NCBI GenBank assembly: GCA_041394185.1
Contig: JAWKIQ010000003.1
Span: 62,001-126,000, forward strand
DNA from: Acidimicrobiales bacterium
GTDB lineage: Bacteria; Actinomycetota; Acidimicrobiia; Acidimicrobiales; Poriferisodalaceae
DNA length: 64,000 bases
Direction: 5' to 3'
The notes beneath the pieces were generated by a model. That model searched no databases. It had not been told where the DNA came from and saw nothing but the letters and a program-made list of their open reading frames with translations. Both the position numbers and the translations under genes were made by a program. Below, piece by piece: positions 49,581-58,927 of the stretch (position 1 is its first letter; each line of letters begins with the position of its first letter).

Positions 49581-50510
49581 ATGAAACATCGCAAGCTCGG
49601 CAACATCGACGTGTCGGTCATAGGTCTCGGGTGCAACAACTTCGGCATGCGCCTCGACGAAGCCGACACCGCCAAGGTCGTTCACGCCGCGCTCGACGCC
49701 GGGGTCAACTTCTTCGATACGGCCGACGTGTACGGCAACGGCCTGTCCGAGGAGTATCTGGGCAAGGCGCTGAAGGGCCAGCGCGACGACGTCGTGATCG
49801 CCACCAAGTTCGGTGCCTACGACGTTCCCGAGACCCTCACGGGCGGACACCCAGAATGGATCAAGAAGGCGGTCGACAACAGCCTTCGCCGACTGGGCGC
49901 CGACTGGATCGACCTCTATCAACACCACTTCCCCGATGCCAAGGTGCCCGTGGCAGACACCCTCGGCGCACTGAACGATCTGGTGGTTGCCGGCAAGGTC
50001 CGCCACATCGGGTGCTCGAACTACGGTGCAGACCTGTTGGGCGAGTCAAACGAGGTCTCCAACGATCGCGGCTTTGCGAGGTTTGCGAGTGTCCAGAATC
50101 GGTTCTCGGTGCTGCACAGCGAGCCCCTGCCCGATGTCATCCCCGCGTGTGAGGAGTTGGGCTTGGCTTTCCTTCCCTACTTCCCCCTGGAGAGCGGGCT
50201 GCTGACGGGCAAGGTCACTCCCCAAGGCCCACCGGAGGGTTCGCGGCTTGCCGCGATGCCAGAAGAACGCAAGGAGATGTTCCTGGCCGACTGGCAACTC
50301 GACCGCACCCGGGTGCTCACGTCATACGCATCCAACCACGGCCGTTCGATCCTCGAGTTGGCGTTCGGGTACCTGCTGGCACACGCACCGGTGTCGTCGG
50401 TGATCGCCGGTGCAACACGCGTCGACCAGATAGTGGCCAACGCGGCCGCCGACGGCTGGGAGATGACCCCAGACGAACTGGGCGAGATCTCAGAAATCGT
50501 CAAAGTGTGA
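49581..50510 (+). CDS. Aldo/keto reductase
   Basis: This 309-residue TIM-barrel NADP-dependent oxidoreductase has catalytic Asp/Tyr in FFDTADVYGNGLSEEYLG, Lys in VIATKFGAYD and His in LYQHHFPDAK. The cofactor region PVSSVIAGATRVDQIVANA lies near the C-terminus. It is closest by eye to the YajO/Tas-like group acting on sugars or other aldehydes. No neighbouring gene indicates a substrate. Confidence 0.95.
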   Translation: MKHRKLGNIDVSVIGLGCNNFGMRLDEADTAKVVHAALDAGVNFFDTADVYGNGLSEEYLGKALKGQRDDVVIATKFGAYDVPETLTGGHPEWIKKAVDNSLRRLGADWIDLYQHHFPDAKVPVADTLGALNDLVVAGKVRHIGCSNYGADLLGESNEVSNDRGFARFASVQNRFSVLHSEPLPDVIPACEELGLAFLPYFPLESGLLTGKVTPQGPPEGSRLAAMPEERKEMFLADWQLDRTRVLTSYASNHGRSILELAFGYLLAHAPVSSVIAGATRVDQIVANAAADGWEMTPDELGEISEIVKV

Positions 50511-50567
50511 TCTTTTTCGCAGAATCTCGCGACCAGACGGTCGCTCTGTGCGTCACTGCCATCGGTT

Positions 50568-50942
50568 ATGACGGCAAATTTCCATATCCCCACCAACCTC
50601 GAGATCCCGTCCAAAGGAAGGGTCATCCTCGAGTGCATCGAATGCGGTGAGCCGATCAGTTGGCCGGTGGCACCCGAGAGGGTCAAGAGAGGCGAATCGC
50701 CCCTGTCGGCGCCGGCACCCGGAACAATGCGACTCATGACCGACCCCAGCCTCGCCAGCGTGTTCGTTACCTCGCTGGCAAGCGCCAGGGTCGATACCGA
50801 GCCTCGGGTCAAGATGCCGCGAACATGCCCCAATGGCCACTTCGTGGCTCGGGTCAGGACCGAACCACACGAGCTACCACACCAGGTCGAATACCCGGCC
50901 AGCCGGGTCGTCGCCCGAACATTCGAGGACCGCAACGGCTGA
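50568..50942 (+). CDS. Hypothetical protein with zinc-knuckle-like Cys
   Basis: This 124-residue protein has ILECIECGEPISW (CxxC) and, 60 residues later, PRTCPNGHFVARV (C-x3-H), together a possible zinc site. No signal peptide or membrane segment is present. It is transcribed toward metX, 23 bases from its stop. I know no family. Coding potential is supported by codon bias and the absence of a better frame, but homology is needed to be sure. Confidence 0.6.
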   Translation: MTANFHIPTNLEIPSKGRVILECIECGEPISWPVAPERVKRGESPLSAPAPGTMRLMTDPSLASVFVTSLASARVDTEPRVKMPRTCPNGHFVARVRTEPHELPHQVEYPASRVVARTFEDRNG

Positions 50943-50965
50943 GGGGGCCGCCGCTGTCGGCGGTG

Positions 50966-52156
50966 TCAGCCGTCGGATGCGATCTTGTCCAGGAACGCCT
51001 GCAATTGCGGCTCGACCTGATCGCCGTGGGTCAAGAAGCCGTCGTGGCCCGTGTCGGCCTCGATCATCACGTGCGTTGCCCACTGACCGGCCGCCTCGAA
51101 GCCCTCGACCAGCTCCCGTTGCTGGTACTCGGGGTACAGGAAGTCGGTGGACACCGACGCCGTGAACAACGGGCACTTGACGCGTGACAGCGCCGCCGCA
51201 ACACCGCCCCGCCCTCGTCCCAGGTCGTGCAGGTCCATCATCCTGTTCAACAGGATGTAGCTGTTGGCGTCGAAACGCCTGACGAACTTCGAGCCCTGAT
51301 AGGCGAGATAGCGCTCGATGTCGAACATCGCACCGTGTTCGGCCGCCGGTCGACCGTGAGAGCTGAGCCGGCCGAACCGCGCATTGAACTCGAGGTCAGA
51401 GCGATAGTGGATCATCGCCAACACTCGGGCCGTGGCCAGGCCACGGTGGGGACCGTGCCCGGGGGCAGCGTCGTAGTAGTGGCCCGAATTCCAGCCACTG
51501 TCGGCCATCACCGCCATGCGGCCCGCCTGGCTCCAGGCGATCTGCTGTGCGCTCGCGGCAGCGGTGGTGGCGAGAGCCGCGACCGATCTGACCCGATCGG
51601 GGAACGTCACGGCCCACTCGAGCGCCTGCATGCCACCCATCGATCCGCCGACGACGCCAAGCCACGACTCGACACCGAGCTCTTCGGCCAGCTTGGCCTG
51701 GGCCCTCACCTGGTCGCGCACCGACACCTGCGGAAAGTCGGGGCCATAGCGCTTGGCGGTCGACGGATTGGTGGAGGCCGGCCCGCTCGACCCCTGGCAG
51801 CCACCGAGAACGTTTGCGCACACCACGAAATAGCGATTGGTGTCGATGGTCTTTCCGGGGCCCACTACACGTTCCCACCAGCCTTCGTCAGACAGGTGGT
51901 GATGAGGCTTGGGGTGTGAGGCAGCGTGGCTGTCACCCGTGAGGGCGTGACACACCAACACGGCGTTAGAAGCGGTGTCGTCGAGCGTGCCCCAGGTCTC
52001 GTAAGCCAGAACGGGTGCCTGAAGGGTTTCGCCCGACTCGAGAACGAAGTCGCGGCCGCGCGTGAACTGCATGAAGACACGATCTTCGGGATCGTCACCC
52101 TCGAACCAGGCGCCCGACACGGGCGGCGGATTCGTCGGGTCTTCTTCTGAGAACAC
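50966..52156 (-). CDS. metX: Homoserine O-acetyltransferase (MetX-like)
   Basis: This 396-residue alpha/beta hydrolase-fold acyltransferase activates homoserine for methionine synthesis. It has VLVCHALTGDSHAASH, the nucleophile motif VVGGSMGGMQALEWAVTFPD, and the catalytic Asp/His in SVSTDFLYPEYQQREL and EADTGHDGFLTH. Length matches MetX from GTG 52156. The open frame extends to a TTG at 52261 that overlaps the methylase stop (TTGA), so an extended start is possible. No metY or other methionine gene is adjacent. Confidence 0.92.
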   Translation of the reverse strand: MFSEEDPTNPPPVSGAWFEGDDPEDRVFMQFTRGRDFVLESGETLQAPVLAYETWGTLDDTASNAVLVCHALTGDSHAASHPKPHHHLSDEGWWERVVGPGKTIDTNRYFVVCANVLGGCQGSSGPASTNPSTAKRYGPDFPQVSVRDQVRAQAKLAEELGVESWLGVVGGSMGGMQALEWAVTFPDRVRSVAALATTAAASAQQIAWSQAGRMAVMADSGWNSGHYYDAAPGHGPHRGLATARVLAMIHYRSDLEFNARFGRLSSHGRPAAEHGAMFDIERYLAYQGSKFVRRFDANSYILLNRMMDLHDLGRGRGGVAAALSRVKCPLFTASVSTDFLYPEYQQRELVEGFEAAGQWATHVMIEADTGHDGFLTHGDQVEPQLQAFLDKIASDG

Positions 52157-52257
52157 TTGGTCTGGGCTCGCTTTCGTGACTTGCGGACGAGCAGGTGTGC
52201 TCGCCAGGTCCAGAGTTGCCTGGTCGGGTTCGATTGTCGACCGGATTGACCGGCGCT

Positions 52258-53904
52258 TCAAGCCAACCGTTTGCCGGCCCGCCCCATCCACCAGCCGACG
52301 ATGGGGTCGCTGCTGTCGATCCCGTAGGCGTCGCACATCGCCTCGGCCACCACGGTCAGGGGCTCGCCATCGCACATGGCCTGGGCCGCTTCATCCCAGG
52401 CGTCGAGGTCGGCGGGTAGCGCCAGGTCGGCCACAAGCCTGGCGCTGAGGCGCATGGCAGTGGGCGACAGGGCGTTGCCGGAGCTGCGCCGCATCGCCTC
52501 GACCGTGGCGTGAGGCGACGCAAGCACAGCAGCCAGTCGCCAGAGGTCTTCGTGGGCCCGGGGCAGCACATGGATCGTGGGCGTCGATCCGACCCAACGA
52601 CCCTCGGTGTCAACCACCACCTCGATGACGCTGGTCTGGTTGGCGACTATCAGTTTGGGAGACAGCCGAACAGCAGCGTCACTGCGTGCTTCGAGCCACC
52701 CACGATCCACCACCGGCCTGTCGAATGACGTGCCCGCCAGCTTGACGGGCTTGTGCCCCCACAAGATGCGCGCCGGGTCGATGGCCCCACTGGTCAACAC
52801 TCCGACCTCGTCGGGGTCTAGGTGCTGGCCCTGCGCCTCTCGCACAGCTCGGGCCAGTTCGTAGAACCAATCGCGAAAGTCGGCGCTGACCACGGCCAGA
52901 TCGCCCAGCACGCCACTGGTCTTGCGGCCGGCCGGCAACCGCGGCACCTCCATGGCATCGGCCCCCAATTGACTCCAGCCATCGAACGTGACGCGCTGGC
53001 TGACCTCGACCCCGTCACCACGCGCAAGCACGACGTCACCGGCATGGCCCGGTTCTCTGACCACGAACGGCGCCCATACCCGCACCGCGGCATCGAACAT
53101 CGGTCGGTCGTCGAACCACGCCGCGGCCAAACGACCAGCGGTTTCGAGGTGTTGGCGCACAGGGGCCGCATCTCGGGCGCTGAGGAACGACCTCGGCATC
53201 ACCAGAGCGGCCACTCCCCCATCGGCCAGCAGGTCGACGCTGCGTTTCAAAACGATCGCCGATGCGTCCGCATAGCCGATGCGCCCTACGCCGGCGCGCT
53301 GGGTGGCGTTTCGTGCAGTACGCCGGCGCAACTGCGACAAGAACGGCGGATTGCCGACCACCAGGTCGGCAGCTCGGACTTCGTCGAGCATCCCCGAGTG
53401 CACCACATCGCCCATCCGCAGACTCGGCTGCGTCCATCGACCTCCACTGGTGGCGCACCAGTTGGCGACCTCGACCGCCGCACAGAACAATGCAACCGGA
53501 TCGAGGTCGAAGCCGCTCAGCCGGCCAACTGCGTCGTCTGGGTTCGCACCTCGTGCGACCAGCGCCGAGGCCGCGGACAACAAAAAGACCCCCGACCCGC
53601 AGGTGGGGTCCAGCAGCGACTCGGGTTCGGCTCCGAACAGGTCGAGGGCCAGGTCGACGATGCCACTAGCCAACGAGGGCGGGGTGTACCAGGCGCCCAA
53701 AGCGGTTCGGTCACCACCGGACGGGCCGATCTGAGCGGGCTGGGACTGAGCCGGCCCGCGCTGGGCCGCAATGTCCACGACGTCGGCGTTCAACCCGAAA
53801 GCGACGGCTACTTGGTACAGATCTGTGACGTCAACGCCCAAGGCCAAGGCCCCGGCCACCGACGAGCCAATGCGTGATGGCGCGTCGAACTCGGGCTGGG
53901 TCAC
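52258..53904 (-). CDS. N6-adenine-specific DNA methyltransferase, apparently solitary
   Basis: This 548-residue protein starts at GTG 53904. It has SAM-binding motif I SLLDPTCGSGVFLLSAASAL (about residue 95), an acidic motif in LSGFDLDPVALFCAA and the catalytic motif LVVGNPPFLSQL (NPPF, about residue 178), as in gamma-class type I/IIG/Eco57I-like adenine methylases. The C-terminal half (about 290-548) could be the target-recognition domain. No endonuclease or specificity gene lies nearby, so it is an orphan methylase or an RNA-modifying relative. The upstream DEAD-box gene ends one base before its start; metX follows closely. Confidence 0.85.
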   Translation of the reverse strand: MTQPEFDAPSRIGSSVAGALALGVDVTDLYQVAVAFGLNADVVDIAAQRGPAQSQPAQIGPSGGDRTALGAWYTPPSLASGIVDLALDLFGAEPESLLDPTCGSGVFLLSAASALVARGANPDDAVGRLSGFDLDPVALFCAAVEVANWCATSGGRWTQPSLRMGDVVHSGMLDEVRAADLVVGNPPFLSQLRRRTARNATQRAGVGRIGYADASAIVLKRSVDLLADGGVAALVMPRSFLSARDAAPVRQHLETAGRLAAAWFDDRPMFDAAVRVWAPFVVREPGHAGDVVLARGDGVEVSQRVTFDGWSQLGADAMEVPRLPAGRKTSGVLGDLAVVSADFRDWFYELARAVREAQGQHLDPDEVGVLTSGAIDPARILWGHKPVKLAGTSFDRPVVDRGWLEARSDAAVRLSPKLIVANQTSVIEVVVDTEGRWVGSTPTIHVLPRAHEDLWRLAAVLASPHATVEAMRRSSGNALSPTAMRLSARLVADLALPADLDAWDEAAQAMCDGEPLTVVAEAMCDAYGIDSSDPIVGWWMGRAGKRLA

Positions 53905-53905
53905 A

Positions 53906-55090
53906 TCAGGTTCCGGCGGTGCTGGACTCCGCCTCGGAATCGAGCGCAACCCACGCCGGCAGATCTAGAAGACGCTCGTCGTTGCTGAAGACCTCGTGCA
54001 TCGGCAGCGACATGCCCAGCCGCCTCTGAAGCTGCCTGACGTTGAGTTCCTCGTCCCACAACACCAAGGTCACCGCGGTGCCACTCTCGCCGGCCCTGGC
54101 GGTACGGCCCGAACGGTGGAGGTAGGTCTTGTGATCGTCCGGCGGGTCGTAGTGGATGACCACGTCGACATCGTCGACGTGGATCCCGCGGGCTGCGACG
54201 TCGGTTGCGACCAGCGCCTTGATCTTGCCCTGGGTGAAGCGCGACAGGGCAGACTCGCGCTGCTTTTGCCGCAGGTCACCGTGGATCGCGGCAACCTCGA
54301 CGCCTTCGTTACGAAGATCTCGTTCGAGGCGGTCGGCGCCCCGCTTGGTGCGGGTGAACAAGATGGCCCTGCTGGCACCACGAATTATGGACGCAGCGAC
54401 CTTGGGCTTGTCCATGTGGTGGACGGTCAAATACAGGTGCCCCATCTGGTCGACGGTGACTTCCTTCGAGTCGACCTCGTGCTTGACCGGGTCCGACAGG
54501 TGGCGCTGGATGACGGTGTCTACTACACCGTCGAGTGTGGCCGAGAACAACATCGTCTGGTGTTCGGTGGTGATTCGCCGCAGAATCCATTCGACCTGCG
54601 GCAAGAACCCCATGTCGGCCATGCGGTCGGCCTCGTCGACCACCACCTTCTCGATGCACGTGACATCGATGGCACCTCGGTCGATGAGGTCGATCAGACG
54701 GCCGGGTGTGGCCACCACGATCTCGATGCCCTCGGCGATGGTCTCGATCTGGCGGTCGATGTTGGTGCCGCCATAAACCGAGATCGTGCGCAGATCCCTG
54801 ACCTCGGCCATGGGCTGAACGACCTCGAAGATCTGATTTGCCAACTCGCGCGTTGGTGTCAGCATCAGTGCGGTTGGCAGGCCTCGTTCGTGGCGCTGGA
54901 CGAGTTGCACCACGGGCAGGCTGAACGCAAGGGTCTTGCCCGAGCCGGTCTTGGCCTTTCCGCACACGTCTCGGCCCAACAAACCATCCGCGATGGTCAG
55001 GATCTGGATGGGAAATGGTGCGTCGATACCCTGCGCGGCAAGGAACTCGACCAGGTCTTCGGCGACGCCGAGCTCCTGGAAGGTTGTCAC
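53906..55090 (-). CDS. DEAD-box RNA helicase
   Basis: This 394-residue ATP-dependent RNA helicase has a Q-motif region FQELGVAEDLVEFLAAQGID, motif I AKTGSGKTLAF, Ia LTPTRELANQI, motif II VVDEADRMADMGF, motif III LFSATLD, IV AILFTRTKRGADRL, V VATDVAARGIHVDDV and VI HRSGRTARAGESG. Compared with RhlE/CsdA types it lacks a long basic C-terminal tail. It starts at GTG 55090 without a visible ribosome-binding site. Its stop is one base from the methylase start, so the two are cotranscribed. Confidence 0.95.
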   Translation of the reverse strand: MTTFQELGVAEDLVEFLAAQGIDAPFPIQILTIADGLLGRDVCGKAKTGSGKTLAFSLPVVQLVQRHERGLPTALMLTPTRELANQIFEVVQPMAEVRDLRTISVYGGTNIDRQIETIAEGIEIVVATPGRLIDLIDRGAIDVTCIEKVVVDEADRMADMGFLPQVEWILRRITTEHQTMLFSATLDGVVDTVIQRHLSDPVKHEVDSKEVTVDQMGHLYLTVHHMDKPKVAASIIRGASRAILFTRTKRGADRLERDLRNEGVEVAAIHGDLRQKQRESALSRFTQGKIKALVATDVAARGIHVDDVDVVIHYDPPDDHKTYLHRSGRTARAGESGTAVTLVLWDEELNVRQLQRRLGMSLPMHEVFSNDERLLDLPAWVALDSEAESSTAGT

Positions 55091-55271
55091 GTGTTGTCAG
55101 CTTTCGAGGCCGCCTGGAGGTGCTCGGACCCACCAAGACGATGGTTTCGATCTCGACCGAGCTGCGAGGATCGGGGCGGCCGCGTCCGACCTCGCTTCGC
55201 CCCATCGTAACCTGAGATGATTCGCTGGCGGGCGACTCCAGTTCGAGGACCAACATTCCGACAAGTTCACC

Positions 55272-57590
55272 ATGAGAGCTCTGACCCGCACACTGCTCTG
55301 CGCGACCCTGGCCGCAGCGACCCTCGCAACCTCGCCGACCGAGGCCTCCGCGGCGTCGAACCTGGACCAGTTGTGGCGAATCACCACCAGCGCCGCCAAC
55401 GATTCGTCGGCCCCGACGGTCGGCGATGTCGACGGCGACGGATACGACGAGATCGTCTTCGGCACCCTCGACGGGATGGTTCACGTCTACAACGGCGACG
55501 GCTCGCTGGTGTGGTCGAAGCCCGCAAAGATCGCTGGCCAGTCGGCGGCATCTTCGGTGGGCAGCGCTCCCGTGGTCGCCGATTTGGACAAGGACGGCGA
55601 TGTCGAGATCGTGGTCGGCGTGGGCACGCTGAAGGTCGCCAACCAGCAGGGCGGCGTCGTCGTTTTGGATCACAACGGCAACCGGGTGTGGAGCCACCAG
55701 GGCTTCGACACGTTCAACATGTGGACCGACGGCGGTGCCGACGGCTTCACCGAGGGTGTGTACTCCAGCCCGGCGCTGGGCGATGTCGACGGCGACGGCT
55801 ATCTCGACATCGTGTTCGGCGGCTGGGATCACCGCATCTGGGCCCTCGACCGCAACGGCTCGCCCGTTTCCGGGTTCCCGTTCGTTCACTACGACACCAC
55901 ATGGGGTTCGCCGTCGCTGTACGACATCGATGGCGACGGACGCGTTGAGATCTACATCGGCGGCGACGCCAGCATCGGCCTGAACTTCACCCACCAGGGC
56001 GGCCGGTTCAGGGTGCTCGACTGGAACCAGGGTGTGGTCAGCGAACGCTTCCCCGCCATAGAGCGCTCCGACATCTTCCAGTCATCGGCGGTCATGGGCG
56101 ATATCGACAACGACGGGCGCACCGACGTCGTGGTGGGCGGCAGCGTTCAGTTCTACGAACCCAACGCAGCCAGGCAGGTCTGGGCGTTCCACGCGGACGA
56201 CGGCACCCTGCTGCCTGGTTTCCCCGTTCAGCTCAGCCACCGGGTCTTCTCGACACCCGCTCTGGGCGATGTCGACGGCGACGGCAAGACCGAGATCGTC
56301 GTGACCACCATCAACGAGCCGACCTCCAGCGGATCGATCGTGGTCATCGAACGCGATGGCACCATCAAGTATCAAAAGGACGCCCTCGAAGGCGACTTTC
56401 CTGGCGCGATCGTCAACTACATGGCCAGCCCGATCATCGTCGACGCCGACGGCGACTCCGACATGGACATCGTCGCAACATCGAACATCTTCACATTCGT
56501 GGTCGAGGGTTCGACGGGCAAGCGCCTGGCCGGAGGCCGTCTCAACCAGGACGAACTGTTCGCCGGAGCTGGTTCACCCCTCGCCGGCAACTTCGGGCCC
56601 GACGGCTGGCAGCTGATCGTGCCCACCAACGAACGCACGGGCAGCGGTGTCTACCCAGCCGGCCACCGGGCGGTGCTGACCGCTTACCGTCTGCCCAGTC
56701 AGCCATCTGGCACGTGGCCGATGTGGCGTGGCAACCCGATGCACACCGCGGCCCCGTCGGGTACCGACAACGCGGCGCCCACCACCTGCCGGCCCAATCT
56801 GAACCCGCCCCAGAACCCCCGATCGGACTCGGCCACCGGTTATTGGATCTTGCATCGCGATGGGTCTGTCGACGCGGTGGGGGTCGACTTCTGGGGCGAT
56901 CTGAAGAGCCGCAACGTGACACTGCCGACAGGCGTTACAGCGGTCGCGTTGACCAACACACACTCGGGCAACGGCTACTGGATTCTCGACTCGGCAGGCG
57001 TCGTCTATGCCTTCGGCGATGCCGTTGATCACGGGTCGATGGCCGGTTTCACGCTCGATGCTCCGATCATCTCGATGACCGCGCTGCCTACGGGCAATGG
57101 CTACTGGCTGCTGGGCGAGGACGGCGGAGTGTTCACCTTCGGAGCAGCGAAGTTCCACGGCTCTACCGGTGGAATGGACCTGAAGGCCCCCGTCATCTCG
57201 ATGGCCCCCACCGCCAGCGGTAACGGCTATTGGTTGCTTGCCAGCGACGGCGGCGTGTTCACATTCGGCGATGCCGAGTTCCACGGCTCCACTGGCGCCA
57301 TGGTCTTGGACGCTCCGGTGATATCCATGGCTGTTCACCCAGACGGCTCGGGCTACTGGCTGCTGGGCGGAGACGGCGGCGTGTTCAGCTTTGCCGTGCC
57401 GTTCTGGGGTTCGGTACCCGGGCTGGGTCTGTGCACCTCATCGCCTGCCATCGAACTGCGGCCGACGGGCACCGGCAACGGCTACTTTGCGCTGGCCGAC
57501 AACGGCGAGGTTATTGCCTTCGGTGACGCCTTGGGCAGGGGCCGGGCGAAGGTGGGCGGCAGCCCGATAGACATCGCAGTGCGCCCCTGA
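55272..57590 (+). CDS. Secreted FG-GAP/VCBS protein fused to DGGxFxFG repeats
   Basis: This 772-residue exported protein has a signal peptide (TRTLLCATLAAATLATSPTEA) and then about seven FG-GAP blades (about 30-470) with calcium loops DVDGDGYDEI, DKDGDVEI, DIDGDGRVEI and DADGDSDMDI. A Pro/Asn linker (about 500-520) leads to about six GYWILDSAGVVYAFGDA, GYWLLGEDGGVFTFGAA and GYWLLASDGGVFTFGDA repeats. It joins the two repeat families found separately elsewhere in the window. It is probably a calcium-stabilised surface protein; no catalytic motif was seen. Confidence 0.9.
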   Translation: MRALTRTLLCATLAAATLATSPTEASAASNLDQLWRITTSAANDSSAPTVGDVDGDGYDEIVFGTLDGMVHVYNGDGSLVWSKPAKIAGQSAASSVGSAPVVADLDKDGDVEIVVGVGTLKVANQQGGVVVLDHNGNRVWSHQGFDTFNMWTDGGADGFTEGVYSSPALGDVDGDGYLDIVFGGWDHRIWALDRNGSPVSGFPFVHYDTTWGSPSLYDIDGDGRVEIYIGGDASIGLNFTHQGGRFRVLDWNQGVVSERFPAIERSDIFQSSAVMGDIDNDGRTDVVVGGSVQFYEPNAARQVWAFHADDGTLLPGFPVQLSHRVFSTPALGDVDGDGKTEIVVTTINEPTSSGSIVVIERDGTIKYQKDALEGDFPGAIVNYMASPIIVDADGDSDMDIVATSNIFTFVVEGSTGKRLAGGRLNQDELFAGAGSPLAGNFGPDGWQLIVPTNERTGSGVYPAGHRAVLTAYRLPSQPSGTWPMWRGNPMHTAAPSGTDNAAPTTCRPNLNPPQNPRSDSATGYWILHRDGSVDAVGVDFWGDLKSRNVTLPTGVTAVALTNTHSGNGYWILDSAGVVYAFGDAVDHGSMAGFTLDAPIISMTALPTGNGYWLLGEDGGVFTFGAAKFHGSTGGMDLKAPVISMAPTASGNGYWLLASDGGVFTFGDAEFHGSTGAMVLDAPVISMAVHPDGSGYWLLGGDGGVFSFAVPFWGSVPGLGLCTSSPAIELRPTGTGNGYFALADNGEVIAFGDALGRGRAKVGGSPIDIAVRP

Positions 57591-57607
57591 ACTGGGCGGG
57601 AACGTAC

Positions 57608-57649
57608 GATGCCGCCGAGCCCAGTCCCGCAACTGGCCCCGGCGGCATC
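57608..57649. terminator. Long stem-loop downstream of the FG-GAP/repeat gene
   Basis: GATGCCGCCG (57608-57617) pairs perfectly with CGGCGGCATC (57640-57649). An inner stem, CCAGT (57621-57625) with ACTGG (57632-57636), stacks inside. It lies 18 bases after the plus-strand stop. TTTCCCC follows about 12 bases later on plus, so termination is plausible but not canonical. Confidence 0.5.
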
Positions 57650-57753
57650 GCCGCGTGAGCTTTCCCCTCGCGACACGGCCCTGTCGGCGGCCTGAGCGCA
57701 ATTGCGCCGGAGGGACAGCGGCTGCCGTTGGGTCGAGTACGTGACATATGACA

Positions 57754-57763
57754 TCACATGTGA
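57754..57763. promoter_or_regulatory. Palindrome in AT-richer gap
   Basis: TCACATGTGA is a perfect 10-base palindrome within GTGACATATGACATCACATG. It lies in an AT-richer stretch (about 57735-57870) between convergent genes. The only small frame there (ATG 57791, 27 codons) is not convincing. I see no gene in 57591-57871. Confidence 0.25.
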
Positions 57764-57871
57764 GGGTAAAAGTTTCAATCAGGCGACGAAAATGTTGCAG
57801 ATTTTCGGGAATTTCCTGTTGAGAGCCCACAAATCGGCTGTGATGCGATTGTCATATCTCCCAAATACGGG

Positions 57872-58927
57872 CTAATCGACCCCGCGTTGGAGAAGATCGG
57901 CCAGGGCCGAGTGCACGCTTTCGATCTCCGAGCGCTCGACGAACTCGTCCTTTGTGTGTGCGATGGTCGGGTCGCCGGCACCGAAGTTGATGGCAGGAAT
58001 GCCGTGTTGGGCGAATCGGGCCACGTCGGTCCAGCCCAGCTTCGCGTTCACCTGCAGATCGTTTCGCCGGATCAGGGCCGCGATCAATGGATGCTCGACC
58101 GATGGCGGCGCCGCCTGCGACGAATCGGTCACCTCGAAGTGGTCGCACTCGCCTACCACCGAGCGCAGATGCTCGATCGCCTCCTGCAGACTGCGGTCTG
58201 GGGCAAACCGGTGGTTGATGGTGACGGTGGCGGAATCGGGCACCACGTTGCCCGCCACACCACCCTCGACGAACACCGCCTGAACGGCCTCTCGGTAGGT
58301 GCAACCCTCGATGACCGGCGAGCGACCCTCGTATGCCTCGAGGCGCGACAGGAGGTCGCCCAGCCTGTGAATCGCGTTGCGTCCCATCCAGGGTCTGGCC
58401 GTATGGGCCCTGGCTCCGGTGAACGTGACCCTGGCTCGAAGCGTGCCCTGGCATCCGGCTTCCACAGCGGCGCAAGTGGGTTCACCCAAGATGGCCGCAT
58501 CGCAGGCCAACAGTTCGGGGCACTCGTCGAACATCTTGCGCAATCCGTTGTGAACGGCAGCGATCTCCTCTGCCTCATAGAACACCCAGGTGACGTCGAC
58601 CGCCGGCTGAGTCACCTCGATGGCGAGGTCGAGCATGACCGCAACAGTGCCCTTCATGTCGCAGGCACCCAGGCCGTACAGCCGGTCGCCTTCGATGTGC
58701 CCGGGAAGGTTGTCGTTGACCGGAACCGTGTCGAGGTGTCCGGCGATGAGCAGCCGCTGGGGTCGTCCAAGGGTGGTGCGGGCCACCACGTTGTTTCCGA
58801 TCCGTTCCACCGACAGGTGTGGTGCCGAACCCAGAAGCTCGTGAACGTGGTCGGCCAGAGCGGTCTCGCCCAGACTCACCGACTCGATCGAGACGATCTG
58901 TGATGCCAACTGCAAGAGGTCTTTCAC
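57872..58927 (-). CDS. dapE: Succinyl-diaminopimelate desuccinylase
   Basis: This 351-residue M20-family zinc metallopeptidase makes LL-diaminopimelate in the succinylase branch of lysine/peptidoglycan synthesis. Metal and catalytic motifs are LLIAGHLDTVPVND, LYGLGACDMKGTVAVML, VFYEAEEIAAVHNGL and AAILGEPTCAAVEAGCQG. HTKDEFVERSEIES lies near the end. GTG 58927 is chosen because upstream codons are shared with the divergent gene and carry no family sequence. TAGTCT ends 7 bases before it, so the mRNA is probably leaderless. dapC lies 1.1 kb upstream, separated by a plus-strand gene. Confidence 0.93.
   Translation of the reverse strand: MKDLLQLASQIVSIESVSLGETALADHVHELLGSAPHLSVERIGNNVVARTTLGRPQRLLIAGHLDTVPVNDNLPGHIEGDRLYGLGACDMKGTVAVMLDLAIEVTQPAVDVTWVFYEAEEIAAVHNGLRKMFDECPELLACDAAILGEPTCAAVEAGCQGTLRARVTFTGARAHTARPWMGRNAIHRLGDLLSRLEAYEGRSPVIEGCTYREAVQAVFVEGGVAGNVVPDSATVTINHRFAPDRSLQEAIEHLRSVVGECDHFEVTDSSQAAPPSVEHPLIAALIRRNDLQVNAKLGWTDVARFAQHGIPAINFGAGDPTIAHTKDEFVERSEIESVHSALADLLQRGVD

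Noticed and set aside
53906..55090. Helicase plus methylase as a BREX/DISARM-type defence system
   Set aside because: The helicase is a standard DEAD-box RNA helicase with the HRSGRTARAG motif, and none of the other defence components is nearby.
54309..55994. 561-codon minus-strand frame covering parts of the helicase and the FG-GAP gene
   Set aside because: It runs through two well-supported genes in other frames, with an Arg/His-rich shadow composition.
57791..57874. 27-codon plus-strand frame in the gap before dapE
   Set aside because: It is short, has no clear ribosome-binding site, its stop overlaps the dapE end, and it shows no recognisable motif.
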